Source: Actinomycetota bacterium | Lineage (GTDB): Bacteria; Actinomycetota; Actinomycetes; Nanopelagicales; Nanopelagicaceae | DNA length: 8,589 bases | NCBI GenBank assembly: GCA_947381255.1 | Contig: CANCUC010000027.1 | Span: forward strand, 1-8,589 | Reading direction: 5' to 3' | In this document: piece by piece, positions 1 through 5,762 of the stretch | How positions within the stretch are numbered: position 1 is the stretch's first letter | How the letters are laid out: each line of letters starts with the position of its first letter | The notes under the pieces: generated by a model | Database searches by the model: none | Told to the model about the DNA's origin: nothing | What the model saw: the letters and a program-made list of their open reading frames with translations, nothing else | Position numbers and translations under genes: made by a program

Positions 1-50
1 CCTGCGCGCAATTCCTTCAAATTAATTTTTTCCAGTTCATAAAACTCAAG

Positions 51-56
51 TAGATT
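51..56 (+). promoter_or_regulatory. Possible -10 box for a leaderless manB transcript
   Basis: TAGATT lies seven bases before the manB ATG and fits the actinobacterial -10 pattern TAnnnT. A transcript starting the usual six or seven bases downstream would begin at or next to the ATG. No purine-rich ribosome binding site precedes the ATG (the bases just before it are TTTCCCTC), and TAG at 51-53 is an in-frame stop, so no earlier start is available. No clear -35 box is visible in the AT-rich stretch around 28-35. Leaderless mRNAs are common in Actinomycetota, which supports the reading, but the motif is short and could be chance. The rest of 1-62 holds no recognisable gene; a run of six T at about 26-31 could be the tail of a terminator for a gene outside the window. 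Confidence 0.35.
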
Positions 57-62
57 TCCCTC

Positions 63-1430
63 ATGTTCACACGCGCCCAGCTAGATGCAGTCATCAAGGC
101 CTATGACATTCGCGGTTTGGTGGATGAGCAGATAACTCCTGAGTTCACATTTCTTCTGGGGACTGCCTTTGCGCAATACCTCATTGAAGAGCGCGAGCCG
201 GCAACCGTGGTTGTTGGTGAGGATATGCGACCATCCTCAGATGATTTAGCTACCGCATTTACTGATGGCCTAAATTCTCAAGGTATCGATGCCATCCGTA
301 TCGGCTTAGCTTCAACCGACATGCTTTATTTCGCCTCGGGCTCACTCAATTTGCCGGGCGCAATGTTTACCGCCAGTCACAATCCAGCGGCTTACAATGG
401 AATTAAGTTAGCTAAATCCGGTGCTCGCCCAATCGGCGCGGAATCTGGTTTGCTGCGGATCAAGGATTTAATGTCACGCGAGATTCCGATGAAGTTAGGT
501 CCAATCGGAGTTACCACTGAGCGCGATCTTCTTAACGATTACGTTGACTTCCTACTGAGCCTCTTTGCAGATGATGAATTTTCTGCTGGACGTAAATTAA
601 AGATCGTGGTTGATGCCGGTAATGGAATGGCTGGTTTTACCGCGCCTGCATTGATGTCACGATTAAATGTAGAGCTTGTGCCGCTCTACTTTGAACTCGA
701 TGGAAACTTCCCTAATCATGAGGCGAATCCAATCGATCCTAAGAACCTTGTTGATCTCGTTAAAGCAGTGAAGAAGGAGAAAGCGGATATCGGCCTCGCC
801 TTTGATGGAGATGCGGATAGATGTTTTCTCGTTGATGAACTTGGCCAACTAGTAAATCCATCGGCTCTCACCTCGCTCATCGCGATTCGCGAGTTAAAGC
901 GGCGCCCTGGTTCAACAATTATTTATAACTTAATTTCTTCTAAAGCTGTGCCTGAAATTGTTGCCGAACATGGCGGAAGGTCATTGCGCTCGCGCGTTGG
1001 TCATTCCTATATCAAGAAGATGATGGCTGAGAGCGGCGCGGTCTTCGGGGGAGAGCACTCAGGTCACTTCTATTTCAGCGATTTCTGGAGAGCTGATTCG
1101 GGAGCACTCGCTGCCCTCTTTGCCATTGCAGAGCTCTCGCACTCAGATCTCCCACTCTCAGAGTTACTCGCACCACTCAATCGATACCTTTCCAGTGGCG
1201 AGATCAACACCAAGGTCGATGACCCAGCCGCAAGCGTCCAACTCATCAAAGAGCACTTCGCCTCTGAGTTCCCCGTGGATGAGTTAGATGGCATTACAGT
1301 CGAAGGGCCGGACTGGTGGTTCAACGTTCGCCCTTCGAATACCGAGCCTCTCCTGAGGCTCAATGTTGAGGCTCATACCTCGAAGCTCTTAAAAGAGGTT
1401 CAGAGCAAGGTCTTGGCCCTCATCGGGTAA
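63..1430 (+). CDS. manB: Phosphomannomutase/phosphoglucomutase (alpha-D-phosphohexomutase family)
   Basis: This cytoplasmic enzyme interconverts hexose-6-phosphate and hexose-1-phosphate. In actinobacteria the ManB/PmmB member makes mannose-1-phosphate for GDP-mannose and envelope glycans. The 455 residues match the family length and show its signatures in order: KAYDIRG at 12-18; the phosphoserine loop TASHNP with Ser105; the metal-binding DGDADR with Asp248, Asp250 and Asp252; the sugar-specificity loop GEHSGH at 330-335; and the phosphate-binding loop RPSNTEP at 423-429. All catalytic residues are present, so it should be active. The ATG at 63 is favoured because an in-frame TAG sits 12 bases upstream and the conserved N-terminal motif begins at residue 12. 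There is no ribosome binding site, suggesting leaderless translation. The next gene, ahcY, follows after 69 bases on the same strand. Whether mannose or glucose phosphate is preferred cannot be told from sequence; synteny with mycobacterial manB favours mannose. Confidence 0.93.
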   Translation: MFTRAQLDAVIKAYDIRGLVDEQITPEFTFLLGTAFAQYLIEEREPATVVVGEDMRPSSDDLATAFTDGLNSQGIDAIRIGLASTDMLYFASGSLNLPGAMFTASHNPAAYNGIKLAKSGARPIGAESGLLRIKDLMSREIPMKLGPIGVTTERDLLNDYVDFLLSLFADDEFSAGRKLKIVVDAGNGMAGFTAPALMSRLNVELVPLYFELDGNFPNHEANPIDPKNLVDLVKAVKKEKADIGLAFDGDADRCFLVDELGQLVNPSALTSLIAIRELKRRPGSTIIYNLISSKAVPEIVAEHGGRSLRSRVGHSYIKKMMAESGAVFGGEHSGHFYFSDFWRADSGALAALFAIAELSHSDLPLSELLAPLNRYLSSGEINTKVDDPAASVQLIKEHFASEFPVDELDGITVEGPDWWFNVRPSNTEPLLRLNVEAHTSKLLKEVQSKVLALIG

Positions 1431-1487
1431 CCTTTGCGCTTACGGACGTCCTTATAAGGCAAGCAAGCCGCACGTCACTAAAGGTTC
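1431..1487 (+). other. ahcY leader with nested inverted repeats
   Basis: This spacer between manB and ahcY has more symmetry than a typical gap. Two perfect palindromes overlap: GGACGTCC at 1444-1451 and CCTTATAAGG at 1450-1459. As RNA, CCTTT (1431-1435) can pair with AAAGG (1480-1484), GACGT (1445-1449) with ACGTC (1472-1476), and GGC (1458-1460) with GCC (1467-1469), giving a nested three-stem fold. TCCTT (1449-1453) could instead pair with AAGGA of the ribosome binding site (1489-1493), which excludes the middle stem. The palindromes could also be a protein-binding site, and TATAAG at 1453-1458 resembles a -10 box without its final T. Each match is short, so a chance origin is possible. 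It does not match the SAH riboswitch consensus as I remember it. Confidence 0.3.
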
Positions 1488-1494
1488 GAAGGAG
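1488..1494 (+). promoter_or_regulatory. Strong Shine-Dalgarno site that fixes the ahcY start
   Basis: GAAGGAG ends five bases before the GTG at 1500. It is the best match to the 16S anti-Shine-Dalgarno sequence at any start in this window and supports GTG as the ahcY start codon. By contrast manB has no such site, and mtrA, mtrB, comF and secA have shorter ones. Confidence 0.75.
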
Positions 1495-1499
1495 TTCTT

Positions 1500-2777
1500 G
1501 TGTCAGTTGAAACATCAGTAGGTCATGACATTAAAAATGCGGCGCTAGCGGCCGAAGGAAAGAAGCGCATTGAATGGGCTGAGCGCAATATGCCTGTTCT
1601 CGCACAAATCAAGGAACGCTTTGAGGCCGAGAAGCCATTTACTGGAATTCGTATCGCTGCTTGCATGCACGTTACAACCGAGACCGCCAACCTCATGCGC
1701 GCGCTCAAGGCCGGAGGAGCTGAGCTCGCTCTCTGTGCCTCAAACCCGCTCTCAACTCAAGACGACACGGCTGCAGCCCTCGTCCATGAATATGGAATCA
1801 ATGTATTCGCACACAACGGAGTAGATCGCGACGGTTACTACCGTCATCTCAACTCTGCACTCGATATCAAACCAAATTTAGTTTTTGATGATGGGTGCGA
1901 TCTTGTAAACACTCTACATACCTCTCGCACAGAGTTGCTCGAAGGAATTATGGGTGGATGCGAAGAGACCACTACTGGAGTTATTCGTTTGAGCCAGATG
2001 AGCAAAGATGGTGCACTCAAGTTCCCAATGATCGCTGTGAATGACACCGATACCAAGCACATGTTTGATAACCGTTTTGGTACCGGCCAATCCACAATGG
2101 ATGCAATCTTCCGTGCGACGAATGGACTTGTCGCAGGAGCAACCGTTGTTGTCTGTGGATTTGGTTACTGCGGTAAAGGCGTTGCTGAGCGCGCTCGCGG
2201 TATGGGTGCAAATGTTGTCGTTACTGAGATCGATCCAACAAAGGCGCTTGATGCGTTGATGCAGGGCTATCGCGTCATGAACTCACTCGAGGCTGCAAAG
2301 ATCGGTGACTTTTTTATCACAGTTACCGGTAACCGCGATGTTCTCCGTGAGGAGCACTTCGCAGTAATGAAAGATGGCGCAATCTTCGCTAACTCTGGCC
2401 ACTTCGATATTGAAATTGACGTTGCATGGTTAGAGAAGAACGCAGCACAGAAGAATAATAAAATTCGCCACCAGACCGATGAGTACGTACTTGCTGATGG
2501 TCGCCGTTTACTCCTCATTGCCGAAGGTCGTCTGGTAAACCTTGGCGCCGCTGAGGGTCACCCAGCATCTGTAATGGATATGTCCTTCTCGGATCAGGCT
2601 CTCACCGCAGAGTGGCTTGTGAAGGCTGCAGCCTCACTTGGAGCTGGACTTCATGATGTACCAACCGAGATTGATAAGGAAGTTGCTCGACTCAAGCTCG
2701 CAAGCATGGGCGTGGCGATCGATGTCCTTACTCCAGCACAAGAGCTTTATTTGAACTCTTGGGAGCACGGTTCCTAA
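1500..2777 (+). CDS. ahcY: S-adenosylhomocysteine hydrolase, short archaeal/Thermotoga/cyanobacterial type
   Basis: This NAD-dependent cytoplasmic enzyme reversibly splits S-adenosylhomocysteine into adenosine and homocysteine, relieving product inhibition of methyltransferases and feeding methionine recycling. In the 425 residues the key positions are present: His57, STQD at 85-88, Asp131, EETTTG at 155-160 (Glu156), Lys186, Asp190, Asn191, the NAD loop GFGYCGKG at 220-227, Glu243, His301 and His354. Oddly, it is not the roughly 490-residue form usual in Actinomycetota. It carries short-type signatures (IEWAERNMPVL, SNPLSTQDD, FGTGQST) and ends in YLNSWEHGS, lacking the C-terminal KPDHYRY-like tail whose Lys and Tyr reach the NAD of the neighbouring subunit. 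A close relative in Methanocaldococcus prefers S-inosylhomocysteine, so the purine base is not certain. GTG at 1500 follows a strong ribosome binding site. The stop TAA shares its last A with the mtrA ATG. Confidence 0.93.
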   Translation: MSVETSVGHDIKNAALAAEGKKRIEWAERNMPVLAQIKERFEAEKPFTGIRIAACMHVTTETANLMRALKAGGAELALCASNPLSTQDDTAAALVHEYGINVFAHNGVDRDGYYRHLNSALDIKPNLVFDDGCDLVNTLHTSRTELLEGIMGGCEETTTGVIRLSQMSKDGALKFPMIAVNDTDTKHMFDNRFGTGQSTMDAIFRATNGLVAGATVVVCGFGYCGKGVAERARGMGANVVVTEIDPTKALDALMQGYRVMNSLEAAKIGDFFITVTGNRDVLREEHFAVMKDGAIFANSGHFDIEIDVAWLEKNAAQKNNKIRHQTDEYVLADGRRLLLIAEGRLVNLGAAEGHPASVMDMSFSDQALTAEWLVKAAASLGAGLHDVPTEIDKEVARLKLASMGVAIDVLTPAQELYLNSWEHGS

Positions 2778-3457
2778 TGACTCTCATCATGGTCGTCGAT
2801 GACGACCAAGATTTAGCGGAGATGTTGGGGATTGTCCTCACCGGCTCAGGATTTGAAGTAGATCTCGTTAACTCTGGCGATCAGGTGATGAACATTTTCA
2901 ATTCTCATCAGCCTGATCTAGTTCTTCTTGATGTAATGCTCCCAGGGCTCAGCGGGATTGAGGTCTGTACCTTGATTCGCGAAAAATCCATGGTTCCGAT
3001 CGTGATGCTCACCGCAAAGGGTGATAGCTACGATGTCGTAAAAGGTCTTGAGGCCGGCGCAGATGATTACATGGTTAAACCCTTCAATCCATCTGAGCTC
3101 GTAGCCCGCATCAAAGTTCGTCTGCGCCGTTCTGGTTCGGAGAGTTCGACCACGCTGCGCATTTGTGACATCACCATTGATCAAGTGGCTCACACCATTA
3201 TTCGCAACGGTAAGACAATTCCTCTTACCCGTTTGGAATTTGATCTCTTGGTGGCTCTTGCAAAAGAGCCCGGTCGAGTTTTCACTCGTGACGCTCTCTT
3301 AAGTGAAGTCTGGGGATATCAGCAAGCGGCCGATACTCGCCTGGTGAATGTTCACGTGCAACGCCTCCGCGCGAAGATTGAAGAAGATGTAGATAACCCT
3401 CAAGTTGTTCTCACCGTTCGCGGTGTTGGATATAAGGCGGGAGCGAGTCAGGTATGA
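2777..3457 (+). CDS. mtrA: MtrA, OmpR/PhoB-family response regulator
   Basis: This is the DNA-binding partner of the MtrB kinase, a near-universal actinobacterial system that controls cell-wall, division and osmotic-response genes. The receiver domain (about 1-115) has the acidic pair Asp9/Asp10, phospho-acceptor Asp52 in LLDVMLPG, Thr79, switch Tyr98 and Lys101. A winged-helix domain (about 128-224) ends in LTVRGVGYKAG, and its recognition-helix region, DTRLVNVHVQRLRAKIE, is nearly identical to M. tuberculosis MtrA. The start is placed at ATG 2777, giving 226 residues and the N-terminus MTLIMVVDDDQ, which aligns with the mycobacterial protein; the in-frame TTG at 2759 would add six residues lying wholly inside ahcY. 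GGGAG at 2761-2765 is a plausible ribosome binding site. The start overlaps the ahcY stop by one base (TAATG) and the stop overlaps mtrB by four (ATGA), so translation is probably coupled through all three. The usual tmk gene upstream is absent. Confidence 0.96.
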   Translation: MTLIMVVDDDQDLAEMLGIVLTGSGFEVDLVNSGDQVMNIFNSHQPDLVLLDVMLPGLSGIEVCTLIREKSMVPIVMLTAKGDSYDVVKGLEAGADDYMVKPFNPSELVARIKVRLRRSGSESSTTLRICDITIDQVAHTIIRNGKTIPLTRLEFDLLVALAKEPGRVFTRDALLSEVWGYQQAADTRLVNVHVQRLRAKIEEDVDNPQVVLTVRGVGYKAGASQV

Positions 3458-5028
3458 GATGGCTTGGCGTGAAATGGAGGAGTTCAATCCTCTTTCGCGT
3501 CATCAGCACCACCTTCCTACTTTCAATCATTCTCATCTCTCTCGTTGGAAGCATTCTCTTTATTCAAATCTCAAATGGAATTTTCCGCGAAAAGACCAAC
3601 GAATCTGTCTCTGAGGCACAATCACTTTATGATTACGCGCAAGGACAGTTAGATGCGACTCTCTACCTGGCATCGCTCAAACTTCCAGTAGTTGTTAATC
3701 GCATCTTGCAGGCGAGTGACTTAACTGTTGCCACCACCCCGCGCGAGGTTGTCCTCATAGGCTCCCCTTTATTAAATAAGAGCAACGATAAATTCAGCGG
3801 CGCTTCAGGTAATGTTGAAATTTCCTCGATACCAGAGAGCTTGAGAGTTGCAGTTCGCAAAACTGGACTCGCACAGTGGGTTCGTGGTGATATCAAATTT
3901 AGAGATGGAAGTAAGAAATCTGCGATTATCGTTGGACACGCAGTAGAAGTTCCACCGCAATCTCCTTATGAGCTCTACTACGTCTTTCTCTTAACAGAGC
4001 AACAGACCATCGTGGATTTCATCGGTCAGCTCTTGTTGCTCGCCGGCTTCTTGCTGATTTTCATGATTGGTGGCATCTCTTGGTATGTCATTCGCCAAGC
4101 AATCAATCCAGTGCGCGATGCCGCAGAGATCGCCGAGCAATTAACCGCTGGCGACTTGAATCGCAGAATGCATGTCTCAGGACAAGATGAGATGGCTCGC
4201 CTGGCAATCTCCTTCAATGAGATGGCCGTATCTATGCAACAACAGATCTCCAGACTGGAAAATCTCTCGCGCCTTCAGCAACGATTTGTCTCCGATGTCT
4301 CTCACGAGCTGAGAACCCCGTTAACTACTATCCGCATGGCCTCTGAGGTTATTGCGGAGAATAAGGGGAAGATGGATCCGGCAGCTGCGAGAAGTGCCGA
4401 ACTCCTTCAATCCCAAATCGCTCGATTTGAAACTTTACTTACTGATCTTCTTGAGGTGAGCCGTTTTGATGCGAGCGCATCTATTTTGGAGCTTAAAGAG
4501 ACCGATATTAAGAACTTGGTTATCCAAGCAATCGATCAACTCGATATCGGAAATATGAGTCAGATCAGAACCAACTTCTCCGAAGGCCCAGTTATCGCGA
4601 TGGTAGATCCTCGCCGCATCGAACGAGTAATGCGAAATTTAATCTCCAACGCAATTGATCACAGCGAGGGAAATTCCATCGACATCACTGTCCGTCAAAG
4701 TGAACGGGAAGTAGCAGTCGGTGTTCGTGATTATGGAATTGGATTTACCGAGCGCGAATCGGAGAGACTCTTCGACAGATTTTGGCGCGCAGATCCATCC
4801 CGCTCTCGTCTGAGAGGTGGAACTGGTCTCGGTCTTTCCATCGCCCTTGATGATGCGCGATTACACCAGGGAACGCTCAAGGCCTGGGGTGCGCCGGGTA
4901 AAGGTGCAAACTTCGTATTGACCGTTCCTATTGCACCAGGAATTCCTATTCAAAACGAGCCGATTCCAGTTAACCCCAACGATGTGCAATCCACATCATT
5001 TTTAAACTTCGATGAGGACGATATTTAG
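3454..5028 (+). CDS. mtrB: MtrB, membrane sensor histidine kinase
   Basis: MtrB phosphorylates MtrA. The 524-residue protein has a short basic N-terminus, membrane helix 1 at about 14-38, an extracellular sensor of about 148 residues, membrane helix 2 at about 187-212, and a HAMP linker at about 211-263. The dimerisation domain follows, with phospho-acceptor His284 in SHELRTPL. The ATPase domain has the N box (Asn395, Asn399), G1 box DYGIG (426-430), F box LFDRFWR (439-445) and G2 box GGTGLG (455-460). All catalytic boxes are intact. The membrane-proximal ELYYVFLLTEQQ resembles mycobacterial MtrB. The C-terminal tail (about 494-524) is proline- and Asn-rich and ends in an acidic run, FDEDDI, unlike the longer proline-rich tail recalled for M. 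tuberculosis (567 residues in all). The ATG lies in the ATGA overlap with mtrA, and GGGAG at 3439-3443 may serve as ribosome binding site. The lipoprotein gene lpqB, normally next and needed for MtrB control, is absent. Confidence 0.96.
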   Translation: MRWLGVKWRSSILFRVISTTFLLSIILISLVGSILFIQISNGIFREKTNESVSEAQSLYDYAQGQLDATLYLASLKLPVVVNRILQASDLTVATTPREVVLIGSPLLNKSNDKFSGASGNVEISSIPESLRVAVRKTGLAQWVRGDIKFRDGSKKSAIIVGHAVEVPPQSPYELYYVFLLTEQQTIVDFIGQLLLLAGFLLIFMIGGISWYVIRQAINPVRDAAEIAEQLTAGDLNRRMHVSGQDEMARLAISFNEMAVSMQQQISRLENLSRLQQRFVSDVSHELRTPLTTIRMASEVIAENKGKMDPAAARSAELLQSQIARFETLLTDLLEVSRFDASASILELKETDIKNLVIQAIDQLDIGNMSQIRTNFSEGPVIAMVDPRRIERVMRNLISNAIDHSEGNSIDITVRQSEREVAVGVRDYGIGFTERESERLFDRFWRADPSRSRLRGGTGLGLSIALDDARLHQGTLKAWGAPGKGANFVLTVPIAPGIPIQNEPIPVNPNDVQSTSFLNFDEDDI

Positions 5029-5046
5029 TTATAGCAAGGTACGGCC

Positions 5047-5715
5047 GTGTCCAAGATTTTGGAATTACTCTTCCCACCTAGGTGTGTAATCTGTGAATGT
5101 GCCGGACTGCATTTCTGCCAGAACTGCAGAGTCTCAATCGTCGATGTCTTAAAGCAGACTGAGATAACTGGTCTCCCACTCTCTGCCGGGGCTCTCTATG
5201 GAGAGACGCTCTCACAGTTAATTCTCATGGCGAAAGAGGAGAATATTTCCGCGGCAAGGAATGTATTGGTAGATCTCCTTGTTTATGCATATGTGAAGTT
5301 GGATATTTCTGAGGCGAGGGATCGACCGCTCGCTTTGATTCCAATTCCCTCTTCACGCTCTGCAAATCGCAAACGTGGATATCGACACTCTCTTCTTCTC
5401 GCGCAGGGGGTACGTAGGCGACTTCAAAGTCGGGGAGAGCAGAACGTTGAAGTCATAGATTTGCTAAAGGTAAATAGGAAGATTTCAGATATGAGCGCAC
5501 TCAATAGAGAGCAGCGTTCCGCGAATGTGAGCGAGGCCTACTCCATCACCTCACTTCGAAATAAGTCTCGGGTAGATGGGAGAGTCGTCATTCTTTTAGA
5601 TGACCTGGCCACCACGGGCAGCTCAATCGGCGAAGCGATGAGATGCCTAAGAGCAGTCAAAATTGAGCCTTCTGGGGCTATTTCCGCTGGGGTCTCACCC
5701 CACCTAATTTCCTAA
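5047..5715 (+). CDS. comF: ComF-family phosphoribosyltransferase-like protein
   Basis: ComF proteins join a small zinc-binding N-terminus to a type I phosphoribosyltransferase fold. In naturally competent bacteria they act with the DNA-uptake machinery in the cytoplasm, but the family is also widespread in non-competent species, where its role is unsettled. The 222 residues show Cys13, Cys16, Cys24 and Cys27 (C-x2-C-x7-C-x2-C), then IPIPSSRSANRKRGYRHS at 98-115, the conserved stretch around ALNREQRSAN at 151-160, and the PRPP loop ILLDDLATTGSS at 182-193 with both acidic residues. Length and layout are normal. The GTG start follows AAGG at 5036-5039, and the gene begins 18 bases after mtrB, so it is probably in the same transcript. 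Its place between mtrB and secA matches the mycobacterial order, but lpqB and hpf, which usually flank it, are missing. The family call is firm; a role in competence is not shown here. Confidence 0.88.
   Translation: MSKILELLFPPRCVICECAGLHFCQNCRVSIVDVLKQTEITGLPLSAGALYGETLSQLILMAKEENISAARNVLVDLLVYAYVKLDISEARDRPLALIPIPSSRSANRKRGYRHSLLLAQGVRRRLQSRGEQNVEVIDLLKVNRKISDMSALNREQRSANVSEAYSITSLRNKSRVDGRVVILLDDLATTGSSIGEAMRCLRAVKIEPSGAISAGVSPHLIS
5688..5702 (+). other. Short hairpin at the 3' end of comF
   Basis: TGGGGT (5688-5693) and ACCCCA (5697-5702) form a perfect six-base stem with a three-base CTC loop, ending 11 bases before the comF stop codon ends. The following bases, CCTAATTTCC, contain no real U tract, so it is not a standard intrinsic terminator. 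It could slow polymerase or serve as a processing point before secA, or simply be chance in coding sequence. Confidence 0.25.
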
Positions 5716-5762
5716 TACGATAGGGCACTGATAAATGATCCAAGGTTCTGAAATGAGGCTTC

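Noticed and set aside
1..62. Divergent gene on the - strand reading leftwards from manB
   Set aside because: One - strand frame is open across 62 bases, but this length is uninformative in AT-rich sequence. The ATG at 64-62 runs into a stop after about 15 codons, and no ribosome binding site or family match is seen.
1070..1363. 97-codon open frame on the - strand inside manB
   Set aside because: It is antisense to conserved manB motifs (GEHSGH and the phosphate loop), has a low-complexity Ser-rich peptide and no neighbours on that strand.
1431..1499. Known SAH riboswitch upstream of ahcY
   Set aside because: The conserved GC-rich core of that riboswitch as I remember it is not present, and 69 bases leave little room for its pseudoknot plus the ribosome binding site. 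Kept only as an unclassified structured leader.
2759..2776. Upstream in-frame TTG as the mtrA start
   Set aside because: It would add six residues encoded within the ahcY 3' end. ATG 2777 gives the N-terminus that aligns with known MtrA and a typical TAATG junction.
2918..3193. 91-codon open frame on the - strand inside mtrA
   Set aside because: It overlaps the conserved receiver domain of mtrA and has no recognisable domain.
5047..5715. comF as evidence of a natural competence locus
   Set aside because: No comEA, comEC, dprA or pilus gene is nearby, and comF-like genes sit between mtrAB and secA in non-competent actinobacteria too.
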